Shown here: positions 1 to 10,444 of the stretch, piece by piece
Position numbering within the stretch: position 1 is the stretch's first letter
Layout of the letters: each line of letters opens with the position of its first letter
Notes under the pieces: model-generated
Databases searched by the model: none
What the model saw: only the letters and a program-made list of their open reading frames with translations
What the model was told of the DNA's origin: nothing
Assembly: GCF_026914185.1 (NCBI RefSeq)
Contig: NC_070558.1
Location: 5,022,001-5,086,000, forward strand
Direction: 5' to 3'
Source of the DNA: Puccinia triticina
Lineage: Eukaryota; Basidiomycota; Pucciniomycetes; Pucciniales; Pucciniaceae
DNA length: 64,000 bases
Position numbers and translations under genes: made by a program

Positions 1-47
1 TTTAGCTTTTTTCGCTCCAACCCGCTAGGAGCGGTGGTTAACGGTGA

Positions 48-1139
48 TGGCTCGCTGCGCCCAACGAACGATTTATCCTACCCTCATATCTGCTGGTGAA
101 AGATTTTGATGGCAACCTCCTCTTGGACACTAGAATTACCTTCGGAGGGGTGGCAGGGTGCGGTTTGTTTGGCCGTCCTGCTGATGCCTGGAAACAAATT
201 ATGCTGCATCGCTTCAACCTAGTTTCCGTCTTCCGTTGGGTCGACGATAACCTCTTTGTGAAGGATATTGAATCCACAACCAAGATGGACGACATCATGG
301 CCCTTTCAGGGGTTTTGGGGGTCAAAACGAACGATGAAAAGTTCTCGGCTTTCGCTCCAGAACAGAAATACATCGGGTTCCTGTGGAACGGGGTCGACAA
401 GACTGTCCGCCTACCGCAGGGGAAGTTATTTGAACGGGTGGACCAACTCAAAAAGTTCTTAGACCAACAAACATATTCTTATAACAACGTTGAGGTCATG
501 GTAGGACGCCTTAACCATGTGTCCTATCTGTTGCCCCAGCTCAGATGTTACTTGTGCAGCTTCTATCGATGGCTCAAGAGCTGGGCAATAAAGTCCGCTT
601 CACGGACGCTTCCGCAAGACGTGAAAGAAGATCTGGACCGATGGTTCCACACGCTTATCACTTTCAAAGAGACCCGACTAATCCCAAACCCCGCCCCAAC
701 CAAAATTGGGTGGATGGGTGACGCATCGACCGGTTTTGGCATCGGAGTGATGATTGGCCGCCAATGGGCCCAATTTCAGTTGTTGCAAGATTGGAAGGAA
801 CGCACAAACCAAGAAAGGGGCATTGCCTGGTTGGAAACAGTCACGATCCGCTTAGGCCTACTGATGCTAGAATCACTTGGCATTAAGCAAGGCAAAACGT
901 TCATAGTTTGGATAGACAATACCACCACCGAAGGCGCAATCCGTAAACGCAAATCCAAAGATAAATGGGTGAACAAAGAATGGAAAATTATCCAAGACAT
1001 CTTGGTTAGATTACAAGTGGATATTGAAGCACGAAGAGTAACCTCGGCAGAGAACAGAGCAGATGCGCTCTCTAGAGGTGTCAGGGACGGACATGAATGG
1101 CAACGAGCAATCCCCATTCACCTCCCTACTGACTTATAA
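48..1139 (+). CDS. Reverse transcriptase-RNase H ORF of a DIRS-like retroelement, 5' incomplete
   Basis: This encodes the C-terminal part of a retroelement polyprotein that copies RNA into DNA and degrades the RNA strand. The frame is open from base 48 to the TAA at 1137-1139 (about 363 codons), but stops at 39-41 and 45-47 cut it off upstream and no good ATG starts it, so the N-terminal part is lost or broken. The palm motif FRWVDDN carries the catalytic Asp pair at 243-248. A 'GFLW' block follows, then an RNase H domain beginning GDASTGFGIG, with WIDNTTTEGA and NRADALSRG near the end. The FxWVDD palm fused to this RNase H is the form I know from DIRS-type (tyrosine recombinase) elements of basidiomycetes; that class call is from memory of the family. 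No recombinase ORF or terminal repeat is visible here. Confidence 0.7.
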   Translation, partial: WLAAPNERFILPSYLLVKDFDGNLLLDTRITFGGVAGCGLFGRPADAWKQIMLHRFNLVSVFRWVDDNLFVKDIESTTKMDDIMALSGVLGVKTNDEKFSAFAPEQKYIGFLWNGVDKTVRLPQGKLFERVDQLKKFLDQQTYSYNNVEVMVGRLNHVSYLLPQLRCYLCSFYRWLKSWAIKSASRTLPQDVKEDLDRWFHTLITFKETRLIPNPAPTKIGWMGDASTGFGIGVMIGRQWAQFQLLQDWKERTNQERGIAWLETVTIRLGLLMLESLGIKQGKTFIVWIDNTTTEGAIRKRKSKDKWVNKEWKIIQDILVRLQVDIEARRVTSAENRADALSRGVRDGHEWQRAIPIHLPTDL

Positions 1140-2485
1140 CAATACATGTTCCAGATCTTGTACTAGATGGGTCCGGACTAGTTGCGATGTGTTACTTGTG
1201 TCAAACTTCCCCCCCCCCCCCCCATCCTACTGTTTCGTGTCTTGTCATGTTTCACCTGCCTGCCATGAGAGCATATAAGTAATGAATGCTCGCCCCTCCC
1301 AAATAAAGATGGTGTGAAGTTCTTTGTCATCCTAAGGCATGCTTCCACTCGACAAAATCAAACCTTGTCTCCGAGATGGTAGCATTGAGAAAACTCCTAC
1401 GCCACAAAACCTTTATTTTTTGAGAAGTTACAAACTAAACTCACTCCTCACACTCAACACCGCAGTCAAAAAAATTCTCCCGCTTCAAAGCGGCGCAAGG
1501 AGTCAAAGACTATCGGTTACCGTTGGGGAATTGAAAACAATAAAGAAAGGATACTCCCCAAGGCTCGAGCTCACTCGAGAGTTGGGTCTGAGGTCGTACC
1601 CCCCTCGCCCTTGTGGCGAGAACTTTTGTTTGTGTAAAGGTTTCCTCTCCCTCCGCCACGAAGCCAAGCGGCGCAACTCATTCCTCGTCTCGAGGTCGAG
1701 TTGACGTCCTGAACTCGTCTTCCGGAGTGAGGCACCTTACCCCCGACCCTCACTCGGCTGGCTTGGGAAGCAGTGTACACACCCTTCCGGGATAGCCTAG
1801 GCTTCTGGAACCAACCAGAGCTGAAAAAGTAAAGCAATTGAAACCACACGTATTTAGTGTGAAACCGCGCGAAGTAACAGCGCGCCCTTGTGCGCCAAAC
1901 CTAAGTTACCCTCAGCCCCGACGTTGTCGCGCTGAGCTATGTGTCTACGAAACACTGGGCCGTATAGGCCCCCCGCCCCGCTGGCACCGCCTTGTACCGT
2001 ATGAGTAACATGGAAATCAGGATATCAGATATCCCCTCACCCATCCAACATTGGCATCCACCAGCCCAGCCCCATCCTACGTTCCAACTCCTACCCCAAC
2101 AATGCAACAGTCCAAGAGAAAACAACCCGCAGCCGTGATTCCCAGTTCGTCTGACAAAGCAGATTATGACTCCGATGGCATCAATCACATTGGAGTCGGC
2201 ATTCTCCACAGGCGGAAGAGTACTTGGCAGTAATCAAACACAATTACAACTGACCACTGTTGAAGCCCTCGTATGTGCGCAGAACTGGATACGAGCTGAT
2301 AGTGTGTGATGATGAAGACTTGGATTTGGTATCCCTTGGACCTTCTGGCTCAAAATAGTCTTTATTCTTTTTATTCCACTTGATCTCCTGTTGTATATAC
2401 ATGAAAGCTCCAGGACTCAAAATCAATCTCACATTTTTTCTCCTTTTTCTCCTTCTTTCATTTTCATTTCTCCTATCTTGTAAAA
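1140..2485. other. Non-coding stretch downstream of the DIRS-like ORF
   Basis: No gene is supported. A 15-base C run lies at 1209-1223 and an AATAAA-type signal at about 1302, which could end the retroelement transcript. From 1340 to 1930 the sequence is GC-richer, with several short open frames that match nothing I recognise. It may be the rest of the same element (DIRS elements have split terminal repeats), but no repeat pair could be matched by eye. Confidence 0.4.
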
Positions 2486-2665
2486 GGTTGGGTTGACCCA
2501 AGACCTGACCCGGACCCAACCCGACCCGCATCATGCCTAATCGGGTGCGGGTTTGGTCAGCGTATTTGAATATTTGACCCAACCCAACCCGACCCAGCAT
2601 TTATGTTGGGTTGGGTTTGGGCACAGTTTTCCAACCCAAACCCAACCGGTTTACATCCGGGATCT
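2486..2665. repeat. GGGTTG/CAACCC-rich degenerate repeat
   Basis: Alternating runs of GGGTTGGGTT and its complement occur on both strands, giving strong hairpin potential. The same composition and a similar end (GGTTTACATCC here, AATTTACACCCTG there) occur in the well-bounded 378-bp element at 50036-50413. This is probably a decayed copy of that non-autonomous transposon; no target duplication could be seen here. Confidence 0.45.
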
Positions 2666-3992
2666 GGGGTTTCTGGGACGTCAAAGTCCCTTTGACGGAA
2701 GATTTGGCGTTGAGAGGACAAAGGCCTCAACCCAGCCGTTCTCGGGATACCTGGGTTATCCGGACGCTTGCACCGGCATCCGGAGGACATTTGCTGAAGC
2801 CATGTGGAGGACATTTGCTGAAGCCATGCGGTCGATAGGACACTTGGGTTGCAAGAACAGCCTGCCCAAGCGTCCAAACAATGTTTTGAGGATCCACTTG
2901 TTGATAGGATGCCAGGGTCCCTGGGACTGCTTGACAAAACCTCATAAAGACCTTTTCATTAACCAAAACTTCTCCATGACAGCAAGGTCCTCCAACTTGA
3001 GCGTTGCTGGGACGGGATGGTCTGACCAACCAGTTCTGGAGGCTCAGGTTGCAGAAACTTGTTTTTTTTTTTTTTTTGCTTTCCTGCGCCCACCTGCAAA
3101 GATGCTTTGCCAAGTGAGCATTTGAGAAGACAATTTGATTTTTTCTTTTTACCTTTGATATTTTTTTTGTGGAACAGTGGAAGCCAACTGGTTTGCTTAG
3201 GTATTAAGTGTGCAATTCCACATCATTGGTATAGCCAGTGTTGTGTAGTATATCTGGGAAGAATCACCTCAGAAGGAAGCCTTCTGGGAGGAATGGGCTG
3301 TGGGTTCAAGCCCGCGGGAGTTCCTTTTGTCTATCTGCACATACAGGATTAACCTGTTGCCAACTTTGTGGGCTCAATCCCTTGACGCACTTCTAGAGCA
3401 GAGAGGGGAAGGCGTCAACTTGACGTTGCCGGAGTGATTGGCAAACAAAGGTGCAGAACCCTTGTTGGTCCAACAACATTGGCGCGCCCGCCCCTCCTCG
3501 CCGGGATGCGGTTGTGACAACCAATCCTTTCGTGGTAATTATTGACCGCGAACGTTGCCCCCTGCGGAGGAAAGCAAAGGTGGAGTGTCAACAGAACGTT
3601 GACCTGCTCCTGTGGTGTAGCCTTCAGGAGTTTCAAAGTCCAAGGGCTTGTTGGCTTGGCTGGGCATGCTGGCCGGTGGGAATCCTGCTCAGCATTCAGG
3701 CTGGCACCCAAAAAGTGCCCCCCAGGTGCGGGTGGTTGGGGTGGGGCCAACACCCCGCCTGAACCCCCGGGTGGTTTGGCAGTAATTAATGGGCGGGCTT
3801 GGGAGGTTGAGTGTAGCAAGATAACAGGTTTCAGTGCTCCGATGAGGCAAGCAATGTGTGCCTAGAGGCAAGGAAGGTAGACAGGGGAGCATGTGGAGTG
3901 AAAAACAACTTGATTGGAGTAAAAAAAAAGTGTATGGACTAATTTATATGAGTGTTGGGAGAAAAAATGCATGGGGAGAGAGGGATGAGGAA
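2666..3992. other. Non-coding stretch with a 2 x 24-bp duplication
   Basis: No convincing gene. A 24-bp unit beginning GGAGGACATTTGC is duplicated head-to-tail at 2782-2805 and 2806-2829. A T run sits at about 3061-3077. Around 3697-3785 a GC-rich segment beginning CAGGCTGGCACCC resembles, in inverted orientation, sequence ending near 7410 (CAAGGCTGGCCCCC when complemented). These may be the ragged outer ends of the hAT relic, but no 8-bp target duplication is left. Confidence 0.35.
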
Positions 3993-4267
3993 CTATATTG
4001 GGCTGTCAAGTAGCTGATACCATCCCTTGAGACACAGTAACTGCTTGATGGTTTCAGGATCAAGTGATGCGCGCTGCCAAGGGACTACCCAACAACCTTT
4101 AGAGAAGACTCTCTCCAAGGCTGCACTTGTAGCCAGAATGGCCAAGTAGCGCCAAGCCATCTTTGACAAGATTGAATATTTTGATTGTTGGCCAGACCAG
4201 TACTTCAAGATTGGTGTTCCTTCACGTTTGAGATTTTCTTTGAGATAACAATCAATCTCTGCCTCAA

Positions 4268-4743
4268 TAAAGATGGCATTTGGCACCCGCCACCTGTTAT
4301 TTTCACTCAGACAAGCACTTGGTACCGCACCTGGCACCGCCTGGCAAGTGTCTGGCTGGTGCGGGCGGTACTTGAGGTGGGTACCAGTGGTACCCGCAGC
4401 GCTGAAGGTGTCCAGTTTCTGGGCAAAAAAAAATGGGTACCCGCCCAACCTGTTGGGTCAGAGATTGGGTCAATAGATTGGCAGCCCAGCGGGAGCACCA
4501 CCCAATTTATGTAGCCTGGGAGCTCCGGGCACAGGAATCAGCAGGATGTTACAACAAAAATCCCCCGCTCAAGGCCCCACAGCTCCTGGGGTATAAGGCG
4601 GGTACCGCTACAGGTACCCGGGTACCTGCTTGTTTTGGAGACAAAGCAGACACCAAACACTGCACCCGGCACCGCCCGGCGGGTGTCTGGCTGGTGCAAG
4701 CAGTACCTGCCCGCGGGTGCCGGGTACCAAAGTGCCATCTTTA
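4268..4743. mobile_element. 476-bp hAT-type MITE nested in the hAT relic
   Basis: The ends are TAAAGATGGCA and its complement TGCCATCTTTA. The flanks are TGCCTCAA (4260-4267) and TGCCTTGA (4744-4751), an 8-bp target duplication with two differences. The interior is rich in GGTACC and GGGTACCCG motifs and has no transposase. Removing the element with one flank copy rejoins the relic's dimerisation region in frame, showing it inserted into a once-intact transposase. The ends closely resemble those of the 3.8-kb hAT at 19097-22893, its likely source of transposase. Confidence 0.85.
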
Positions 4744-5498
4744 TGCCTTGACTGTGTCCAGCTCATTTGTTGGTTTGTATAATTCAGAAGAGAAGAAGCT
4801 AGATGTCTTCTTCTTTGAACCCAGGTTTGACTGGGTTTGCTGAAGGGGATTGGGCATATCATCAAAAGTCTTTGCAACCCCACGGAAAATTGTGAGGATT
4901 GCCTCAACTGGCATATCGTAGTGCTGCTCCATAAAGGCTTTGTTTCTTTTCTAGACGGCAGTCTTGAAGGTTGAACATATGTAGCTTGGTTTGCCGAGTG
5001 CGGAGAGGAGGTAGCTTTTGATCTTGTTGATGATCTGGGTGGCAGGTTGGATGAGCTGTGCTTGGTCATATAGACCACGTTGAACTCGCTTCAAGTGCTT
5101 CATCAAGACTATGTAGACAGGGAGTGCGGTGGCTAAGGTTGGGTAGTTGGATCCACAGAGCATTTGTGTTGATTCGTTAAGAGGCTCTAGCAAGCGCATC
5201 AGGTTAGCTGCTTGATCCCATTCTGACATGGATAAGATGAATGATCTTGTCTCAGAAGTCTTGTTTATTGAAATTTTGAAAAGTATGGTATGAGTGAAGT
5301 GGGTATTTGTCAGCCTTAGAGTCATCACAGCTGACCTAAAGTCTGCCTTTATCTACTTATTACATATAAATTACTTTATATCTTTTCCATCTTAAGAGAT
5401 ATCCTTGTTCTGACTTCATATTCTGTTTCCTCATGCAATTTTAACCCTAGTTACAACTTACCAATTCCTTGTAACTCTACTCCTTCCCTGAGTTCTTG

Positions 5499-6170
5499 AG
5501 TTGTGATGCGCATGCGCAGTTGTGACGTGTCAGCGCTACCAGGCGCGCCAAACCACATGTACATATGTAATTACATAAGCAAACTATGAAAATTTTTGAA
5601 TTCAGGATCCCCCTTGCCTGAGGAGGATCTACAGACTTCAGACCACCCAAAACCACGCCGTAGATAACCCAGGATCACCCCACAAGAGGATACCACGCTC
5701 CTAGTACACCTACCGTCACAGGCGCCTAGGTTATTGACAGTAAGTATACTCTTCTTTTGAACCTTGATTATCCAGAGTGATTTCTCTGTGTCTCTTTATT
5801 GCTTTCACATCAACCCTGCTCAAGATCAAAGGTTACTCTGTTAATCCTAGACTCAGTCTAAAAATCAGAGCAGATTAGTATTACTATTCTGTGTCCCCCC
5901 ACCGTCTCTTTGGTGCGCGCGGAGGCTGTAGCCCCTGTTGGTCTGGCACAGCTGTCCTTATCACTTTTCCAGGTGATTCAAGTTGACTTTTGAGGATCCT
6001 CCTATAAGGAGTAGATAGACCCCCTCCAGATCATACATATCTCTTTCTTTTTCTCTTTCTTTCCCTTTCTCTTTTACTCACTGTTTGTAGTTCTTTATCC
6101 CAAGAAATACAACCAGTTTCCCCCATTTTTTCTTGTGTCCTGTAGCCACTATAGAGGCTCAGGCTCACAG
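5499..6170. other. LTR-like block inserted in the hAT relic, boundaries unresolved
   Basis: The block begins TGTGATGCGCATGC and has a TATAAGG box near 6004, then a long pyrimidine tract, as expected of a solo retrotransposon LTR. No matching partner LTR exists in the window and no target duplication was found, so ends and identity are uncertain. It lies where hAT coding sequence is missing. Confidence 0.3.
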
Positions 6171-6188
6171 TATTGAACCCACAATGTC

Positions 6189-6216
6189 ATGTACTGTGAG
6201 AGTTGAACTCACATAA

Positions 6217-6257
<41 letters not shown>

Positions 6258-6258
6258 A
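6189..6258 (-). other. tRNA-like sequence (Met-like), degenerate
   Basis: On the minus strand there is a 6/7-paired acceptor stem, an intact box A (TAGCTCAATGG), a perfect T arm and a box B (GAGTTCAACTC). The sequence CTCATGA could present a CAT anticodon, but the anticodon stem around it does not pair, so this is a tRNA pseudogene or the promoter of a tRNA-derived retroelement rather than a working tRNA. It sits inside the hAT relic. Confidence 0.5.
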
Positions 6259-6420
6259 CATTGCAATATAGAAATGAGTTTGAGTTGATGACACACATAA
6301 TATGCAAGAGGTTGCAAACTAAGTGCATTTAACATTGGCATTGTGGTACGCTGCAACTGACAGTTACACCCATGAAAGCAGTTGAGTTTGGGGCTGTCCA
6401 TGCGTCCTGGGTAAAACTGA

Positions 6421-6624
6421 TGAAATTCTGGCGCTGGAGATATTGAGCCTTCATCTTTTCTTGAGAATGGAGATACACCCTTGTCAGGTGAAATCCTGGC
6501 GCTGGAGATATTGAGCCTTCATCTTTTCTTGAGAATGGAGATACACCCTTGTCAGGTGAAATCCTGGCGCTGGAGATATTGAGCCTTCATCTTTTCTTGA
6601 GAATGGAGATACACCCTTGTCAGG
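6421..6624. repeat. Three tandem copies of a 68-bp unit
   Basis: Copies start at 6421, 6489 and 6557, each beginning TGAAAT(T/C)CTGGCG and ending CTTGTCAGG. Copies 2 and 3 read as identical; copy 1 differs at one base in its start. 68 is not a multiple of three, so the expansion shifts the frame of the surrounding hAT coding sequence. It is a local duplication after the element lost function. Confidence 0.85.
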
Positions 6625-7566
6625 TGATTTGCCATAGTCTTTTGATTGATGGGGTCCATCAACTTTGCCACTTCTTCATTCACAAGTCTAATCAAGTTTT
6701 TGAACAAAGGCCTATCCACAACCAAAAAGGGGAGATTGGTCTTGGCAATAAAGTAAATCAAAGCTGTCTTCAGGGACTCTTGGTTCAACTGTAACTAAAA
6801 AAATTGTGGGGCCTTCAGCATAACTGATACAAAGAAAACCCAAAAGTTGCCGGAGATTTACCTTTGGGGCCAGCTGATTAGTCTTGGTCCACCATCCAAT
6901 GTCAGTTTGAGATTTGTCAATCTTTTCACTGAGCTTTGGATCAATGTGTCAATGGATATTTTGAAGGTGTTTGTGGAAGTTTTTTGTGCTGCTACTTCAA
7001 TCCTTTTTCAACTTTGCGCCACAAATCTTGTTAGTCTTACCCACAAATTGGCAGACTGCATGGGTTCCAGATTCAGTTTCTTTGAAATAGGTCCACACCC
7101 AACTGCGCTTCGCAGAATGAGCTTGAGATTGGCTGGATTTTTCTCCTTCATCTTCAACATTGATCTCAATAACATCGGGGTGGTTCGAGGTGGAACTGGT
7201 GGAATTTCCAGCGCCAGCGGGAGCAGGGTGGGATGTTTTCTTGCGCTTCATCGTGACTGAGGGTGCTAAAGATTGTCAAGCCTGCGAGTGCACGGCCTCA
7301 ACTCCGCTGTAGCTCAGGGGCAAAAAAAAATCTGTTCCACCCGGGTGGTTTCGGATGCGGGGTTCGGGATGAGGTTGACCCCCCGCCCGAGCCCCCGGGG
7401 GCCAGCCTTGGATGTTCTGAGTGACTCGTCTGGCCCAGGGTGAGGAGGGGTGAATGAGGGGGAGATGGCGTGACAAGAAGCCTCTGCCCAGGCGCTTCTC
7501 GCCCGGAACCACACGGATCGACAGCAACCAGCCAGCACAACGCCCGTCGCCCGCCAGAACGAGACG

Positions 7567-8996
7567 ATGCCCGGAGACTACCAGACGGCCGAACCGCCCG
7601 GGCTCGGCCACCTGCCCACCCTGCTGGCCCGGCTCCTGCGCCAGGCCCACGCCGACGAGCAGACCCGGGGGGCGCTGCTCTGCGACCCGCGCGTGCGGCA
7701 CATCGGGACGAGCTCGGACAAGGCCCGGCTGGGCGCGGGCGACTGGGCGTGGGGATGCGGATACCGCAACCTGCAGATGCTGTTCTCGGCCATCCTCGCC
7801 CGTCCGGCCTACCGCCAGCCGCTCGCATCCCACCCGCTCCTCGCCCCCGCCCTCCACGCCCCGCCACCGCACGGCCCCCTCGGGATCCCTAGCATCGCGC
7901 GCTGGCAGCAGATCATCGAGGACGCCTGGGCCGCCGGCTTCGACCCCGACGGCGCCGCCCATTTCCACCGCCGCCTGGTCGGCAAAAAACAGTGGATCGG
8001 AACCACCGAGGTCTACGTCGCTCTTTGCAGGTTGGGCCTCAGGTCCGTCCGTTCGTCCCTCTGCGTCCGGTTCATCCACGCTGCTCATCGGCCCGCCGGC
8101 TCCTCTCAGATGCCAAATCGTCGACTTCCCGTCCCCCAGCGGCCCGAACGGCCAGCATACCAAATTGATGCAATGGATCGAAAGTGAGTCACCAAATAAA
8201 ACCCTCTCATCTTCCAGAACATTCATCCAAACTAATGTAGAAAGAAATTGATGGTGATGATGATGATGATGCGTAGATTACTTCAGATCTGCTTCCAACC
8301 CGGCTGACAAAGTCCGTGTCTTTGGCCCCGAAAAGCGCTGCCTAAGATGATGAGAATGAGCAGAAGGAAAGGCTGAGACAGGGACTCCCAATGCTGAATA
8401 GGGCCCATCCGCGATCACGACGACGACGCGGTTCCCGCTATACTTCCAGCACGACGGGCACAGTCGGACGATCATTGGGATCGAGACGGACGCCAAGCTC
8501 CAGCCGCAGCTGCTCATCCTGGACCCAGCGAAGTGCCTCCCCACCCCATCGATCTGTCTCGCTGTCGTACTAACGTGGCCCCCATCTTCGGGCGTGTGCG
8601 TGTGTGCAGGAAGGTGGCCCCGCCGTTAAGAAAGCTCTCCGAGCAGATGTCGGCCGCCGAGAGCGCCCCGGCCCAGCCCGGGCGTCCCGTAGACACGACC
8701 ACCCCGGCCTCCGCCGGCTCCGTCGGCCCCACGCGCGCCCGGAAAGCCCCCGAGCTCGACCTGCACGCTCATCCGAAGCTGCTCGGCGCCCACCGGCTGA
8801 CCCTGAAAGAGCTCAGCAAGAAGAAGCAGTACCAGGCATGCACCCGTCCCTGAGATCTCCCATCGTCCGCGCCTGACCCCTTCTTGCGTCCACGGCTCAA
8901 CAGATCCTCTACGTCCTTGACCACGTGCCCAAGCCAGCTACCGCCGACCCCGACCAGCCCAAGTTCCACACCATCCGCTCTCTGCGGATCGTCTGA
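7567..8996 (+). CDS. C78 family cysteine peptidase (ZUP1/Mug105-like)
   Basis: Predicted thiol peptidase of MEROPS family C78. Its members cleave ubiquitin (ZUP1, Lys63 chains) or UFM1 (UFSP). Proposed exons: 7567-8042, 8110-8183, 8277-8311, 8402-8532, 8610-8835, 8904-8996, giving 344 residues. The catalytic Cys is about residue 64 in WGCGYRN. IPSIARWQ and GKKQWIGTTEVY follow, then IVDFPSPSGPNG, the His in QHDGHSRTIIG and the Asp in LLILDPA, in the family's Cys-His-Asp order. The QH-x-GHSRT form is nearer ZUP1/Mug105 than UFSP2. The N-terminal zinc fingers of animal ZUP1 are absent, as in fission-yeast Mug105. The ATG at 7567 opens the frame just before the conserved region. The last intron (8836-8903) has a GC donor. 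The donor of exon 3 could instead be six bases later. The gene is strikingly GC-rich at third positions compared with RVB2 and PEX10. Confidence 0.85.
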
Positions 8997-9885
8997 CTTC
9001 TCCTTAGCCCCCCCTCTCTCTCCTCGTATCCTCCACATCGATTTTAGGCTGCCCTGTTCCTCCTCCCTGGGCGAGCCATCCCATCCCACACATCCAACAA
9101 ACGGGCTCACGCTTTCCGAAACATTTGTCCGAGCTTGCTGAAACAAATCAAGGACTGCTGGTGCGGCTCGATGCAGCTAGCTTGCATAAGCAACACGAAC
9201 CAGCAGGATGTTCGCACCGCTCAGGCCTAGATACATACCTCATTTCCAGCAATGCCTTTACAGTTGGTGTGTTGCTGAAGGGCCTGCTTAAGCAAGAATT
9301 CCTCGAAGTTTACGTAGGAAGCGTGCATAATAAGCAGTCAAACTGCATATGCAGGAAATTCATTGGTTTTGATGCAATGTGACCCCCCCCCCCTCCATCT
9401 TGAACCTTCTTGCACCACATGTTCCCATTTTCTATTTTGCTCCTGCTCGTAAAGGATTTGCCGAGATTTGCCGGTGGTGTGGCAGGGCAGAGCATTTGGA
9501 AGCGTGGTGCCCGGTGGTATGGCGTCCCCTATCATCCACGGGCTTCCGTCCATTTCTCTCCAAACTCAAAACATTAGCTGAACCATGTCACAGCCTTACG
9601 TTTCACTCGGGCACCACGAAAGTCTCCTTGCAGCGATAGCGTGAAGAGATAGGTACACAATCACTTTGGCTACTGGCTCCAGTTTGTCATCTAGCGCACC
9701 ATTGGACTAAAATAGTAGATACTTGGACGAGGACATGATCATAAGCAAGAAAGCTTTATTTTACATGGCTCTGTACACGCTAGGGGCCAGTCAACTGTTA
9801 CTATGTGCTCCTACGGAAAGCTTGAGTAAGATATTTGCTGATATCTCTCGCTATACGGATCTTCTCTCATTCAATACTCTGACTG
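8997..9885. other. Intergenic stretch after the C78 peptidase gene
   Basis: No supported gene. The 3' flank of the peptidase gene is CT-rich. A C run is at 9382-9391. Short open frames at 9379-9639 and 9723-9947 resemble nothing I know. Confidence 0.35.
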
Positions 9886-10444
9886 GCTTGGCCATGCCTC
9901 GCATTTCGGTGCGTCCCTATAGACGATGCCCGATCCGTCAGTCGTGAGCATTTCGCCGACGGCCTTCTCAAGGCTCAGATGGGGGAGAACGGCGAAGGTA
10001 AACAACGCCATGTCCTATGTTCCCTTGCGAAAACTTACCAACTAACTGTTTGGATGTTGAGCAGCTAGTCGTACCGTCGCAGGATCGGCGAGGCGCCAAG
10101 AATCGGGACCCGTGGAGCCGGAAGGCCGTGCCGATGGCCCGCAGAAAGCACTTCTTCGGCCCCCCCAGACTAACGACAGAGGATTGACCGACATGGAAAT
10201 GGGAGGTTTACGAATGCGGCGATTCCTGAAGACCGTCCATAACAGAATAACGAGGCAGGGAGGCGTTACGCGGCAAGACAAAGAGGACTGGGCAAGGCTC
10301 GCGGTCGGCTATCGCCAGTGGATGGCCCAGGCACATCCGTCCGGGCTGGTGGCCCCTGCGGTCGATGAAGCCGTGCTGCAGACATTCATCAGGGCGATGA
10401 CCGACCTGTCTAAGATGCCACTTCAACCTGAAGAAGCCTCGTGA
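9886..10444 (+). CDS. Unrecognised protein fragment, probably two exons
   Basis: A frame open from about 9886 ends at a clean donor (GAAG|GTAAAC, 9997/9998) and resumes in phase after GAGCAG at 10065, running to TGA at 10442-10444. The second exon is charged (Arg/Lys/Glu-rich, with RMRRFLKTVHNRI and QDKEDWARLAVGYRQW) and looks like real coding sequence, but I recognise no domain and see no start codon. It could be the 3' end of a host gene or part of a retroelement gag. A consistent splice phase across the intron is the main support. Confidence 0.4.

Larger units (their letters stand above)
3993..7251 (-). pseudogene. Decayed hAT transposase gene
   Basis: Remains of a cut-and-paste DNA transposase can be followed on the minus strand. 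The N-terminal part starts at ATG 7251 and holds a BED-type zinc finger (C-x-F-x6-ICG then HKH-x3-NIH) read through two in-frame TGA codons. A second block is at 6552-6788 (ESLKTALIYFIAKTNLPF). The middle DDE/RNase H-like part is at about 4951-5330. The hAT C-terminal dimerisation region is at 3993-4259 (AWRYLAILATSAALERVFSK; LDPETIKQLLCLKGW). Coding is interrupted by a 68-bp triplication (6421-6624), an LTR-like block (~5500-6170) with a tRNA-like sequence, and a 476-bp MITE (4268-4743). It cannot make a functional transposase. Superfamily assignment is secure from the C-terminal motif; outer ends are unresolved. Confidence 0.8.

Noticed and set aside
1339..1704. 121-codon plus frame
   Set aside because: No domain, no splice context, overlapped by an equally open minus frame.
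2553..3125. 190-codon plus frame and its antisense partners
   Set aside because: Crosses the GGGTTG repeat and the 24-bp duplication; composition follows DNA repeats rather than protein.
3697..7410. Terminal inverted repeats of the hAT relic (CAGGCTGGCACCC / CAAGGCTGGCCCCC)
   Set aside because: Similarity is short and GC-rich, and no 8-bp duplication is seen at the proposed ends; kept only as a possibility.
7276..8226. Long minus-strand open frames (up to 316 codons) across the C78 peptidase gene
   Set aside because: They are the antisense of GC-rich coding sequence, which is poor in stops; no motif is found, while the plus strand carries a spliced peptidase with all catalytic residues.
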